DNA of 64,000 nucleotides from Achromobacter sp. ASV32 (GTDB taxonomy: Bacteria > Pseudomonadota > Gammaproteobacteria > Burkholderiales > Burkholderiaceae_B), in assembly GCF_016428805.1 (NCBI RefSeq), contig NZ_JAELTJ010000005.1, positions 1 to 64,000 of the forward strand. The letters are read 5' to 3'. The translations under genes and the position numbers were made by a program. Each line of letters begins with the position of its first letter. The stretch's first letter is position 1. The notes beneath the pieces are model-generated. The model saw only the letters and a program-made list of their open reading frames with translations, did not search any database and was not told the origin of the DNA. Shown here piece by piece: positions 14,267-22,933 of the stretch.

Positions 14267-14890
14267 ATGGCTGCAACCAAAAAAGGAAATACCGAGCAAA
14301 TCCACGACCTGCTGTACCAGGCGCTGGAAACGGAAATAGGGGGCGTGGGCGTCTATACCGCAGCGCTGACCTGTGCGGTGAACGACGATCTGCGCAAGGA
14401 ATGGCAGGGATATCTGGACGAGACCAAAACCCACAAGCAGGTGCTGTTGACGGTATTTGAAGAGCTGGGGCTGGATCCGGCGGCCGCCGTGCCAAGCCGG
14501 AAAATCGTCAAGCATCATGCCGATGGCCTGGTTGCCGCCATGGAAATGGCAAAAAAAGGGGGCGATCCGTCGGCGGCGCAGATCGTGGCCGGTGAATGCG
14601 TGGTGTTGGCCGAGACCAAGGACCACCAGAATTGGGAGTTGATCGGCCTGGTCGCCGACAAGCTTTCGGGGGCCGAGGCCGCCACGCTGAAGAAGGCGTA
14701 CGAGGCGGTCGAGAAGGATGAAGACCATCACCTGTATCACACCATGGGGTGGACCCGTGAACTGTGGATCGAGGCGCTAGGTTTTCCTGCCGTGCTGCCG
14801 CCGCCGGAAGAAGTGAAGAAGGTGGAAACCGCGATTGGGGCGTCTCGTGCGGAACACGCTCGCGATGACATGCTGAAACACCGCCGGTGA
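14267..14890 (+). CDS. Ferritin-like di-iron domain protein
   Basis: A 207-residue all-helical protein starting at ATG 14267 behind GAGGAG. Four helices carry candidate di-iron ligands: Glu in ETEIGGVGVY, Glu and His in DETKTHKQ, Glu in GECVVLAETKDHQNWEL, and Glu/His in EKDEDHHLYH. This is the pattern of the ferritin-like superfamily. The C-terminal 40 residues are a charged tail. Storage or detoxification of iron or oxidants is possible, but the exact activity is not known for this subgroup. It is monocistronic, with its own terminator. Confidence 0.75.
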   Translation: MAATKKGNTEQIHDLLYQALETEIGGVGVYTAALTCAVNDDLRKEWQGYLDETKTHKQVLLTVFEELGLDPAAAVPSRKIVKHHADGLVAAMEMAKKGGDPSAAQIVAGECVVLAETKDHQNWELIGLVADKLSGAEAATLKKAYEAVEKDEDHHLYHTMGWTRELWIEALGFPAVLPPPEEVKKVETAIGASRAEHARDDMLKHRR

Positions 14891-14902
14891 GACGATGCCG
14901 CG

Positions 14903-14923
14903 TCGGGGCATGACCCCGATTTT
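14903..14923 (+). terminator. Terminator of the ferritin-like gene
   Basis: TCGGGG (14903-14908) and CCCCGA (14914-14919) pair around CATGA and are followed by TTTT, 13 nt after the stop. Confidence 0.65.
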
Positions 14924-15068
14924 GCGAGTCCGAGGGGCCCGCCGGATGCAACCCGCTGGCCTGTCCAGGATGGGCCGGGAAAGCCCGCCGGGGCGCAGGC
15001 GCCGCTTTGATCCCCCCGCCAGGCTTGCTATAAAGACGGGTCAAGCCTGTTTTTTCGAGCGAGGGTAA

Positions 15069-15338
15069 ATGTCGATTGAAACGCTCTGCCGCGGCGCTTT
15101 TGTGCTGGCGTGCGCTGTGCTGGTGTCCGGATGTTCGTCCTCCGCTTCGCCTTGGTCGTCGCCGAATCCGGGGCCGGTGTCGGCCCCATCTTCTTCCCGG
15201 ACTTCGCTCGAGTGCCGGGTTACCAACTGCCTGTACGACGGTAAGTACGAACCGAATGAACGCAGCTATGCCGAAGATGAGGCCAAGCGCTTGAACCGGG
15301 CCGAACTGGACCGGTTGCGCCGCGCCATGGGTAACTGA
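15069..15338 (+). CDS. Small lipoprotein
   Basis: An 89-residue protein with a lipoprotein signal: hydrophobic stretch FVLACAVLV and lipobox VSGC, giving acylated Cys22. A Ser/Pro-rich linker follows, then a compact part with two cysteines (LECRVTNCLYDGKYEPNERS) and a charged helix. GAGGG lies about 6 nt before the ATG. It should be anchored in the outer membrane. No family is recognised. It converges with the minus-strand gene ending at 15341, only 2 nt away. Confidence 0.75.
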   Translation: MSIETLCRGAFVLACAVLVSGCSSSASPWSSPNPGPVSAPSSSRTSLECRVTNCLYDGKYEPNERSYAEDEAKRLNRAELDRLRRAMGN

Positions 15339-15340
15339 CG

Positions 15341-15949
15341 CTAGCGCTGTCCTGGCATGGCCTGCAATTGAATCGTGAATGTGTCCTGCGGGTTGTTGAA
15401 CGCCGCGGGCTTGTCAGCGCCGATGTCGATCCGCGCGTGGTCCGCGTTGCGGTATGACGCGTTCGAGAAATGCCTGACGACGGTGCGCGGGTTTGTGACG
15501 TCGGCCAAGCCGATGGCGGGGCTGAAGTCCACCAGGCCGTGATGGAAGTCGGCGACCACGCCCACCAACGCCCAATGGCAAATGCCGCGACCGAAATAGT
15601 CTTCGTCACGGAACCTGTCCAGCACGACATTGGCGCGGAAGGCGCCGTCGGCTTGCGGTTGAAATTGCACGGGCACCCGTTGTTCGGGCAGGATCGTGGC
15701 ACCTGTGACCGGTGTCAGCGGAACGCAGTCGGAATTGTTCACCCGGTAGTCGGCATGGCCATCGACACGGTCGAACGGGCCAGGTGCGTCGTTGACGGTG
15801 GCGATGATGGCGAGGTGCTGCCTGGCGTCCGGGTTGGCCTGGGCCGCCACGCTATTCGTGGTGGCGGCTTGCGCGGGTGCTGCCGGCAGGCAGGCCAGCG
15901 ACATCGCGGCCACAACGGGCAGGGCGGCCAAGGCTTCCAGGCGCATCAT
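15341..15949 (-). CDS. Secreted protein, unknown function
   Basis: A 202-residue protein with a clear Sec signal (hydrophobic core ALPVVAAMSLACLPAA, cleavage after AQA near 29). The mature part is beta-rich, with two cysteines (NNSDCVPLTP, GRGICHWALVG) that could form a disulfide. It starts at ATG 15949, 5 nt after the stop of the neighbouring secreted protein, so the pair is one operon. No family is recognised. A much longer open frame reaching 16489 runs antisense-free through the upstream gene in another frame and is not used. Confidence 0.7.
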   Translation of the reverse strand: MMRLEALAALPVVAAMSLACLPAAPAQAATTNSVAAQANPDARQHLAIIATVNDAPGPFDRVDGHADYRVNNSDCVPLTPVTGATILPEQRVPVQFQPQADGAFRANVVLDRFRDEDYFGRGICHWALVGVVADFHHGLVDFSPAIGLADVTNPRTVVRHFSNASYRNADHARIDIGADKPAAFNNPQDTFTIQLQAMPGQR

Positions 15950-15954
15950 GCCGC

Positions 15955-16536
15955 TCACTTGGCCTGTTTCCCTGGCATGGGCGCCAGCGTGTCGTACTGG
16001 TCGATCTGGCCCACGTCCACCCAGCCTGCGGCGCAGTCGCCGGCATAGACGCCGTCTTTGCCGCGTTGGCAGGCCTGGCCGCTCTTTGCTGCTTTCCATT
16101 GCACCGGCAGGTCGGCGTCCTTGCACAGCGCGTTGTCGCGGCATTCCGGCACGCTGGTGGTGGGCACCACGATGACGTAGTGGCGCTGAGTTTCGCCTTT
16201 GCGTGCCATGGCGGGGATGCAGACGAACTGGCGGTCCTGTACGTGGGCGACGGGCTTGCCTTCGCCATCGATGCGGTCGTTCAGATCGAGCCCGCCATCG
16301 GCCGCAATCGAGCCGAACGCGGCGCCCTCGCCGCAATCGCCCAGGCGCACGGAATAGCCATCGGCGGTGCAGGTTGCGCCGCCGTAGCCGTCTGCGCGGC
16401 ACGCGATCTTCGAGGCGGGTGTCATGCGGGTGAGTTGGGCTTGGGCCGCAGCGACGGCACCGTCGGCGGCCAACGCGGCCGTGGCACACAGGCTGGCGGC
16501 CAGCGTCGCCACCAGATGCGGCAGGGATGTCTTCAT
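15955..16536 (-). CDS. Secreted Cys-rich protein, unknown function
   Basis: A 193-residue protein with a signal peptide ending ATAALA (about residue 23). The mature part contains about eight cysteines in short loops (for example KIACRADGYGGATCTADGYS, VPECRDNALCKD, GQACQRGKDGVYAGDC), so a disulfide-rich periplasmic or secreted fold is likely. It is first in a two-gene operon with the 15341-15949 protein. No enzyme motif is visible and I cannot assign a family. Confidence 0.7.
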   Translation of the reverse strand: MKTSLPHLVATLAASLCATAALAADGAVAAAQAQLTRMTPASKIACRADGYGGATCTADGYSVRLGDCGEGAAFGSIAADGGLDLNDRIDGEGKPVAHVQDRQFVCIPAMARKGETQRHYVIVVPTTSVPECRDNALCKDADLPVQWKAAKSGQACQRGKDGVYAGDCAAGWVDVGQIDQYDTLAPMPGKQAK

Positions 16537-16619
16537 GGGTGCTTCCTGAGAAGAATCAGAGTGCGATGCAATCGGCGGAAATTGTAATCCCGTGAGCCGG
16601 GGGGGGGCGTTCCTGGGCT

Positions 16620-17150
16620 TCAGGTCGGCGCGTCAGGCTCGGTGGCCGCCGCCGGCGATTTGCCGTACAGCACTCGCGCGCACGCCACGCCGCTGATCAG
16701 TCCCGGGATGCCGCCCATGGCCAATAGCGCGGTCAGGTCCGACCAGGAGTCGTCGCGGGACCCGAATCCAAGCTGGAAGCAAGAGGCATACAGCCCGCCC
16801 AGCAGGCCGGGCCAGCAATACGAGCGCCAGGATACGCGCGCCGGCCGAAACGCACCGGCCACTCCGCCGCAGAGCACCGCGGGCACGCCGCCAAAGAGGT
16901 AGGAATAGGGCACCGTGAAAATCATCAGCGGCAGGTTCTTCAGGCTTTCCAGATCGTGGGCTGCTGCCGTCAGCAGGAGCGCAAAGGCCCCGGCGCCGAC
17001 TGGCGGCCCCAGCGCGAGAAACAGGCCGGCGCCGCCCGCCGCGCCGCGCAGGATGTCGCCGGTTGTCTTGCCGATGGGGCGGCGCCAGATGCGCCAGAGC
17101 AACGCGCCCAGCGATAACACCACCAATACGCTAACGGTCAACAACAGCAA
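16620..17150 (-). CDS. Integral membrane protein, unknown function
   Basis: A 176-residue protein with five or so hydrophobic segments (starting with LLLTVSVLVVLSLGALLW, then LFLALGPPVGAGAFALLLTA, LMIFTVPYSYLFGGV and others), Gly-rich turns and a short Ala/Thr/Asp tail. It looks like a small bacterial inner-membrane protein of no recognised family. It lies 12 nt downstream of the 17163-17522 gene on the same strand and may be co-transcribed with it. Confidence 0.65.
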   Translation of the reverse strand: MLLLTVSVLVVLSLGALLWRIWRRPIGKTTGDILRGAAGGAGLFLALGPPVGAGAFALLLTAAAHDLESLKNLPLMIFTVPYSYLFGGVPAVLCGGVAGAFRPARVSWRSYCWPGLLGGLYASCFQLGFGSRDDSWSDLTALLAMGGIPGLISGVACARVLYGKSPAAATEPDAPT

Positions 17151-17162
17151 AACGGGATGTCC

Positions 17163-17522
17163 TTATTCGGAGGCAGGCTTGTTCGGGAAGAGATTCAGCG
17201 ACAGGATGGCATCGGGGTAGGTCGATAGCAGCATGCCGGACATATGGCCGTGCAACGCGCCGAACAACGGCCAGCTCAGGGGTTCGCTGCCGGGCAAGAG
17301 ATCCAGCAGCAGCAGTTGCCCCGTGCGCACCGTGCCCACGAAATACGCGCGCTCGTCGTGCTGGCCGGTGGGCGTAGCGCGGTAGATCTTGGTGGCGCGG
17401 GTGCTGTCATCCTTGCGCCAGGTGTTGCCGCCGGCGTTGGCCGTGGCGCCGATGGGCGCGATGTCCGCCTGGATCGTTTCCCAAAGGGCGCGGGCATTCG
17501 CGGCGTAGACGACGATGGTCAT
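17163..17522 (-). CDS. Small soluble protein, unknown function
   Basis: A 119-residue protein. ATG 17522 (MTIVVYAANARALW) is chosen for AGGAG about 9 nt upstream; a longer frame to 17585 has no such site. The sequence is mixed alpha/beta with a hydrophobic strand GQLLLLDLLPG. No signal peptide or membrane segment is visible. No family is recognised. It is likely in an operon with the membrane protein at 16620-17150. Confidence 0.6.
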   Translation of the reverse strand: MTIVVYAANARALWETIQADIAPIGATANAGGNTWRKDDSTRATKIYRATPTGQHDERAYFVGTVRTGQLLLLDLLPGSEPLSWPLFGALHGHMSGMLLSTYPDAILSLNLFPNKPASE

Positions 17523-17634
17523 GGTGGCGCACTCCTGTAAGGAAGGGGACGCAGCAAAGGTACCAATGTGGCGTTGTTCCGGCAAGCCGGCCGTGCAGGC
17601 TCATGCCCGATGACGCCCGCGTGTCGTCCCGAGG

Positions 17635-18024
17635 CTAGTCACCCGCCAATTCCCGCAGCTCGCCGGCACGGTTGGCATTGAGCAGCATCGGGCAATATTC
17701 GTACATGGGCGAACCGACGTGCGCACCCGCCAGCGAGCAGTGGCCGTTGCGATAGACCAGCCAGGCCTTCTGGGCTTCTTCAAGTTTGTCAGCATCTTCC
17801 GGAAAGTCGGCGGCCAGGCGCGCGTGTATCTTGGCGTACTGAGCGTTGATTTCGCGCTTGGCCGCGGACGAGACGGCGTTCGAGCAGGCTTCGACGGTGC
17901 CGTTGTTGACGGCGCCGGCGTCTTTCAGGCAGCGGTCGTATTGATCCATATAGTCCGGGGTCGAAGCCGCCAGGACGACGGTGGGGGACAACATCAGGCA
18001 AAGCGCAAGGGCGTGTCGGATCAT
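17635..18024 (-). CDS. LprI-like (DUF1311) secreted protein
   Basis: A 129-residue protein with a signal peptide (ALALCLMLSPTVVLAAS). Conserved features of the LprI/DUF1311 domain follow: CLKDAG, CSNAV, then LEEAQKAWLVYRNGHC and a late Cys. The domain is a small helical unit with disulfides; the founding mycobacterial LprI binds and inhibits lysozyme, and the role elsewhere is mostly unknown. It would sit in the periplasm. It is divergent from the polyol operon, whose promoter lies about 100 nt away. Confidence 0.8.
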   Translation of the reverse strand: MIRHALALCLMLSPTVVLAASTPDYMDQYDRCLKDAGAVNNGTVEACSNAVSSAAKREINAQYAKIHARLAADFPEDADKLEEAQKAWLVYRNGHCSLAGAHVGSPMYEYCPMLLNANRAGELRELAGD

Positions 18025-18117
18025 GGGTGGCGGGGGGCGTGGTCAGGAGCGGAAAGTATGCCGGAATCGGCGTGCCAGCGAAGCATACCGCCAGCCGCCG
18101 ATTGGTGTTTCTCCTGC

Positions 18118-18146
18118 TTGACACTGTTCTGGATAGTCCATAAAGT
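18118..18146 (+). promoter_or_regulatory. Sigma70-type promoter of the polyol operon
   Basis: TTGACA (18118-18123), a 17-nt spacer and TAAAGT (18141-18146) give a good sigma70 match. The transcript would start near 18153, about 95 nt before the first gene, leaving a leader that contains the hairpin at 18162-18194. Confidence 0.7.
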
Positions 18147-18161
18147 CACCGCACAGATTTA

Positions 18162-18194
18162 GATAAAAGACCATCTGTAAGATGGTCTTTTATC
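18162..18194 (+). promoter_or_regulatory. Perfect leader palindrome, candidate GlpP-controlled terminator
   Basis: GATAAAAGACCATCT (18162-18176) and AGATGGTCTTTTATC (18180-18194) are perfect 15-nt inverted arms around GTA. In RNA they give a stem followed by UUUU within the first 45 nt of the transcript. No gene upstream on this strand needs a terminator. Since the operon itself encodes a GlpP-type antiterminator, this is a plausible attenuator. A DNA operator is the alternative. Confidence 0.65.
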
Positions 18195-18246
18195 GCGTGC
18201 ACGTTGCGTCGACCTCTTACAGAAATAATTCCAAGAGGAGACAGCC

Positions 18247-19704
18247 GTGCAATCCACATCCATCAAGCTGCGTGGCATCGACGATGTCATCGCCTATATC
18301 GATTCACGCCCAGGCATCGTGGGCCGAGCCGGCCTTATCTGGTGGCTCGCCCTGGGTGGTTTGTTCCTGGACGCTTTCGCCAATTCCGCGCTCAGCGCGG
18401 GCCTGGGTCCCATGACGCGCAACCTGGGCCTGACGGCCGGGCAGGTTGCATTGATGACGTCCTTCGCGTCGTGGGTGGCCATTGCCTTCAACCCCATCGG
18501 CGGCTGGATGGCCGATCGCTGGGGCCGCATGCGGCCGTTGATCGCGGCCAAGCTGCTGGCGCTGATCGGCGCGCTGCTGGTGGTGTTCGCGCCGTCTTTC
18601 GAGGTGATCCTGGCGGGCCGGTTCTTCGTGGGCGCGGCCTACGGCATCGACTTCGCCATCGCGATGGCGGTGCTGGCGGAATTCACACCGGTCAAGTTCA
18701 AGAGCCGGCTGAATACCTGGCAGGGCATGTGGTACACGGCCGTGTGTACCAACCTGCTGCTGGCGCTGCTGTTCTATTCGTGGGACGTGGGCGATGCGAT
18801 CTGGCGCTATTCGGTGGCGGCCACGGCGGTGTTTGCCGTGACGATCCTGGTGCTGCAACTGAGCTACATGGTGGAAAGCCCGATCTGGCTGGCGCGCAAG
18901 GAACGGGTGGACGAAGCGGCGACGGCGATGACGCGCATCTATGGCCAGCCCTTCGCCGCCGCGCCGCTGGCCGAACGCGTGCCCGTGGCCAACCAGGCCC
19001 GGCGCGGATTGGCCAACGTGCTGCTGATTTTCCGTGGGGTCTACCTGCCGCGCACGATCCTGGCCGCCACGGTGCAGATCGGCCAGTCCATCCAGTACTT
19101 CGCGGTGGGCTGGTATCTGCCGTTGATCAGCGCGGCGTTGTTCGGCAAGGACTTCGTCTATGCCACGGTCGGCGCGCTGGTGTTCAACATCTTCGGTATT
19201 TTCGGCGGTTTCCTGTCGCCGCTGATCGGCCGCAAGCTGGGGCTGCGGCGGGCGTCGGCCTTTGGCTTTGCCGCGGTATTCCTGATGCTGCTCATCCTGG
19301 GAACCTTCCACGGCAAGATGCCGCTATGGCTGGCGGTAGCGGTGCCGTCACTGTTCATCCTGTTCCATTCGGGCGGGCCGGGCGCCAACGGCAAGAGCCT
19401 GTCGTCGCTGTCGTTCCGCGGCGAACTGCGGGCCGGCGCCAACGGGGTCATCGGCGCGCTGGGCTCCATCGGCGCAGCGGTCGGGTTGCTGGTGTTTCCG
19501 CTGTTCCGCGAAAGCTATGGCCTGGAGAAGACGTTCCTGATCCTCTCGGTGGTGCCCCTGATCGCCAGCATCATCTGCTTTGCCATCAAATGGGATCCCA
19601 CCCGCAGCGGGATCAATCCCGATAACGAAGCCGGCGCGCCGCAATTCAAGGGCGACGAGACGCTGCCCGGGCTCGACCCCGTCTTGGGGAAAACGGCGCG
19701 ATGA
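18247..19704 (+). CDS. MFS transporter of the polyol-type operon
   Basis: A 485-residue major facilitator protein starting at GTG 18247 behind GAGGAGA. It has twelve predicted segments. The loop 2-3 motif is GGWMADRWGRMRPL near 80-93, and a second family motif lies in LIGRKLGLRR of the C-terminal half. It resembles sugar and polyol porters more than drug pumps. It is the first gene of a five-gene operon with a kinase and a GlpD-like dehydrogenase, so it should import the polyol or a related substrate. Its stop overlaps the kinase start by 4 nt. Confidence 0.85.
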   Translation: MQSTSIKLRGIDDVIAYIDSRPGIVGRAGLIWWLALGGLFLDAFANSALSAGLGPMTRNLGLTAGQVALMTSFASWVAIAFNPIGGWMADRWGRMRPLIAAKLLALIGALLVVFAPSFEVILAGRFFVGAAYGIDFAIAMAVLAEFTPVKFKSRLNTWQGMWYTAVCTNLLLALLFYSWDVGDAIWRYSVAATAVFAVTILVLQLSYMVESPIWLARKERVDEAATAMTRIYGQPFAAAPLAERVPVANQARRGLANVLLIFRGVYLPRTILAATVQIGQSIQYFAVGWYLPLISAALFGKDFVYATVGALVFNIFGIFGGFLSPLIGRKLGLRRASAFGFAAVFLMLLILGTFHGKMPLWLAVAVPSLFILFHSGGPGANGKSLSSLSFRGELRAGANGVIGALGSIGAAVGLLVFPLFRESYGLEKTFLILSVVPLIASIICFAIKWDPTRSGINPDNEAGAPQFKGDETLPGLDPVLGKTAR

Positions 19705-21257
19705 CGCACGGAGACAACATGCGCAACCACGTGATTCTGGCCATCGACGCGGGCACCTCCGGCACCCGTGCGGCCCTGGTGTCGGCCGATGGCCGCGTGT
19801 CGGGGCAGGAATACCTGTCCCTGCACGTTGATACGCCACGCCCCGGCGTGGTGGAGCAGGATGCCGACGCCATTCTGGACCGGACGGTCCAGGTGTGCCG
19901 GCAGGTCATTGCGCAGGCGCGCCAGGGCGGCCGCGACATCGTGGCGCTGGCGCTGGCCACGCAGCGCGCGACCTCGGTGCTGTGGGATACGGCGAGCGGA
20001 CGCGCCCTGGTACCGGCCATGGTGTGGCAGGACACGCGCTATGTCGACGAGCTGGACCGCCTGGCGCCGGCCTGGGACGCGCGCCTGCTTGCGCACGTGG
20101 GCCGTCCGGCCGGGGTGCGGTCGCCCTATCTGTGGGCGGCGCGTCATCTGCGCGATTCGCCCGCGGTGGCGCAGGCCTGGCGCGAGCGCCGGCTGGCGTT
20201 CGGCACGATCGATACGTGGTTGCTGTGGCATCTGTCGGACCGTCGCGAATGCGTGACGACGCCGACCAACGCCACGTCCGCCGGCGCCTATGTGCTGGCC
20301 GACCATCGCTATTACCTGGACTGGATCGACGCGCTGGATTTTCCGCGTGAACTGCTGCCGGCCCTGCGCCAGGAGGCGGATGACTTCGGCCATACCCGCG
20401 AGGACGTGCTGGGCATCCGCGTGCCGATACGGGCGTCGGCCGGCGACCAGCTCGCGGGCGCCGTGGGCCTGGGATGCCTGGACCGCGGCCAGGCGATGTG
20501 CGTGCACGGTACGGGCAGTTTCGTTGATCTGATCATCGGGTCCGAGCCGCCCGTCAACAGCGGCCGCTACGAAGGATCGCTGACGATGACGGCGCGCCGC
20601 CAGGACCAGATTTCGCACTTCGCGGTCGAGACCTTTGTCGCCACGACCGGTTCGGCATTGAACTGGGTCTGCGACAAGCTCAAGTGGTTCAAGAACGCGC
20701 AGGAAATCAGCGCGCTGGCCGCCACGGCGCAGTCCGCTGGCGGGGTGACTTTCATTCCGGCGCTGACCGGGCTGCGCGTGCCGCGCATGGCGGCCAGCGC
20801 TCGCGCGTCGCTGACCGGTATTTCCATGGCCACCACGCAGGCCGAGGTGGCCTACGCCATCCTGGAAGGGATCGCGCATTCGGTGGCCAGCTGCATCGAA
20901 GCGGACGAGGAGGTCGCGGGCGTGCAGGTGTCGGAATTGGTCGTGGGCGGCGGTCTGTCCTGCAGCGATGCGCTGCTGCGCATCCAGGCCGATCTGCTGG
21001 GCATTCCGATACGCCGCATGCAGGAGGCCGACCGCGCCAGCCTGCGCGGCGTGGCCTTCCTGGCGGGGGCGTCGGGCTTGCTGTGGCCGTCGCTGCAGGC
21101 GGCGCGCGAGACGGCCGCCACCGACGCGGTGTTCCGGCCCGCCTTGGCGGCCGAAGCGCGCGCCAGGCGCCGCGCGTTGTGGCATTCGCGCGTCGAATCC
21201 GAATTGGCCCATGCGGGCCTGTATTCCCAAGACAAGCTGGAGGCAGTACGGAAATGA
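19701..21257 (+). CDS. FGGY-family carbohydrate kinase
   Basis: A 518-residue kinase of the FGGY family (glycerol, xylulose and erythritol kinases). The N-terminal phosphate motif is AIDAGTSGTRAALV (about 14-27). In the C-terminal domain are HGTGSFVDL, a substrate-side TGLRVPRMAASARASLTG region, and the adenosine motif ELVVGGGLSCSDALLRIQAD. It should phosphorylate a polyol at a terminal hydroxyl. Its neighbour is a GlpD-like enzyme, so the product is probably glycerol 3-phosphate or an analogue. It overlaps the transporter and the dehydrogenase genes by 4 nt each (ATGA). Confidence 0.88.
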   Translation: MTHGDNMRNHVILAIDAGTSGTRAALVSADGRVSGQEYLSLHVDTPRPGVVEQDADAILDRTVQVCRQVIAQARQGGRDIVALALATQRATSVLWDTASGRALVPAMVWQDTRYVDELDRLAPAWDARLLAHVGRPAGVRSPYLWAARHLRDSPAVAQAWRERRLAFGTIDTWLLWHLSDRRECVTTPTNATSAGAYVLADHRYYLDWIDALDFPRELLPALRQEADDFGHTREDVLGIRVPIRASAGDQLAGAVGLGCLDRGQAMCVHGTGSFVDLIIGSEPPVNSGRYEGSLTMTARRQDQISHFAVETFVATTGSALNWVCDKLKWFKNAQEISALAATAQSAGGVTFIPALTGLRVPRMAASARASLTGISMATTQAEVAYAILEGIAHSVASCIEADEEVAGVQVSELVVGGGLSCSDALLRIQADLLGIPIRRMQEADRASLRGVAFLAGASGLLWPSLQAARETAATDAVFRPALAAEARARRRALWHSRVESELAHAGLYSQDKLEAVRK

Positions 21258-22933
21258 TCGGTTGGCCATCAAGAAAGCCCGGGAAGGACCGGGCCGCCAT
21301 GACCCGCAGCGAGCCCTTGCGGTGGGTGCGGCAAGAGCAGGCGGACCGGCTGCGCAGCGAGCGGTTCGACATCCTGATCGTCGGCGGCGGCATCACGGGC
21401 GCCTATGCGGCGCTGGATGCCAGCCTGCGCGGCTATCGCGTGGCGCTGGTGGAAAAGGATGACTTCGCGTCGGGCACGTCGTCCAAATCGTCCAAGATGG
21501 TGCATGGGGGGTTGCGCTACATCGAGCAGGGCAACCTTGGCCTGGTGCGCCATTCGCTGCACGAGCGCCAGCGCTTGCGCCGTAACGCCCGGCACTTGGT
21601 GCAGCGCCTGCCGTTTCTGTTTCCCATCCTGGAACGCGAGGGGGTGTTCGACAAGCGGCTGGCCAAGGCCTTCGAGAGCCTGCTCTGGACCTACGATCTG
21701 GCGGGCGGCTGGCGCGAGGGCATCTTGCACCAGAAGCTGAGCCCGGCCGAGGTGCTGTCGCATTGCCCGACCTTCAAGCAGGACGGCCTGTTGGGCGGCT
21801 TCCTGTATTTCGATGCGCGGGTGGACGATGCGCGCCTGACGCTGGCCGTGGCGCGCACCGCGGTGTTCCATGGCGCGGCGGTGCTGAACCACGCCAAGGT
21901 CATCGAGGTCACGCGCGATGGCCACGGCAAGGTGGATGGCGCCATCGTGCAGGCCGGGCAGGACGAAATCCGCGTGCACGCCAGCGTGGTGGTGATGGCC
22001 ACCGGCGTGTGGCTGCGTGACTGGAACGGCAGCCGCAAGGGCGATCCCCAGGCATTGCAGATCCGTCCAGCCAAAGGCGTGCACGTGGCGGTGCCGTGGC
22101 TCAAGGTGCGCAACGACTGCACGGTGACGATCCCGGTGCCCGGCCGCAACCGCCGCGCCACCATCACGCGCTGGGGCAACGTGTCCTACCTGGGCACCAC
22201 CGACGAAGACTACGAAGGCAATCTGGACGACGTCCATTGCACCCGCCGCGAGCTGGATTTTTTGCTGGACGGGGCCCGCTCGGCACTCAAGACGGACCTT
22301 CAGGCCGAAGACGTGGTGGGCAGCATCGCGGGCTGCCGGCCGCTGGTCGCGCCGCCGGGTGGCAAGACGCTGGAGATCAAGCGCAACCACGAGATCCGGG
22401 TCGCGGCCGACGGCCTGGTCACCATCGTGGGTGGCAAGTTGACGACCTCGCGCCACATGGCCGAGCAGACCATCGATGCCGCGCAGCGGGTGCTGGGAAA
22501 AAAGGCGCGTTGCGTGACGGCCAGCGCCTTTCTGCTGGGTGCGGCCGGCTACGACCCGCAGGCCATCGTGGCATCGGGCGGCCTGTCCGCCCATCTGGGC
22601 GAGCGTTATGGCACCGAGGCGCGCTTTGTCAGCGATCTGATGCAGCAAGCGCCGTCGCTGGCCGTACCGCTGGTGCCGGGGCTGCCCTACACCGAGGCCG
22701 AAGCGCTGTACGCCGTGCGTCATGAACTGGCAGCCACGGTCGAAGACGTGCTGTCGCGCCGCATGCGGGCCCGGCTGATGGCGCGCGACGCCTCGGCGCT
22801 CGCTGCTGCGCGTGTGGGTCAGCTATTGCAGGCCGAACTGGGGTTGACCGACGCCGATGTGGCTCGGCAAGTACAAGGCTACCGCGCCGCGATCCAACAT
22901 GAAAAAACCGTATTAATGGGAGACGACTCGTGA
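21254..22933 (+). CDS. GlpD-like FAD-dependent glycerol-3-phosphate dehydrogenase
   Basis: A 559-residue FAD enzyme. ATG 21254 overlaps the kinase stop; ATG 21299 (MTRSEPLRW) is a possible later start. The dinucleotide motif DILIVGGGITGAYAA is at about 39-53, followed by the GlpD hallmark SGTSSKSSKMVHGGLRYIEQ. A C-terminal glycine-rich region (VTIVGGKLTTSRHMAEQ) binds FAD. GlpD relatives oxidise sn-glycerol 3-phosphate, or in the erythritol pathway a tetritol phosphate, and pass electrons to quinone at the inner membrane. The kinase partner supports a phosphorylated polyol substrate. Confidence 0.88.
   Translation: MIGWPSRKPGKDRAAMTRSEPLRWVRQEQADRLRSERFDILIVGGGITGAYAALDASLRGYRVALVEKDDFASGTSSKSSKMVHGGLRYIEQGNLGLVRHSLHERQRLRRNARHLVQRLPFLFPILEREGVFDKRLAKAFESLLWTYDLAGGWREGILHQKLSPAEVLSHCPTFKQDGLLGGFLYFDARVDDARLTLAVARTAVFHGAAVLNHAKVIEVTRDGHGKVDGAIVQAGQDEIRVHASVVVMATGVWLRDWNGSRKGDPQALQIRPAKGVHVAVPWLKVRNDCTVTIPVPGRNRRATITRWGNVSYLGTTDEDYEGNLDDVHCTRRELDFLLDGARSALKTDLQAEDVVGSIAGCRPLVAPPGGKTLEIKRNHEIRVAADGLVTIVGGKLTTSRHMAEQTIDAAQRVLGKKARCVTASAFLLGAAGYDPQAIVASGGLSAHLGERYGTEARFVSDLMQQAPSLAVPLVPGLPYTEAEALYAVRHELAATVEDVLSRRMRARLMARDASALAAARVGQLLQAELGLTDADVARQVQGYRAAIQHEKTVLMGDDS

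Noticed and set aside
15341-16489. A 382-residue minus-strand reading that joins two genes
   Set aside because: Its first half is an Arg-rich shadow of the 15955-16536 protein. The signal peptide at 15949 marks the true start.
18162-18194. Palindrome as an ordinary 3' terminator
   Set aside because: The nearest upstream gene is on the other strand and runs away from it, so there is no plus-strand transcript to end except the operon's own leader.
20684-21253. N-terminal extension of the GlpD-like frame into the kinase gene
   Set aside because: The extension is a shadow of the kinase frame. The ATGA overlap at 21254 and the following GlpD motifs fix the start.
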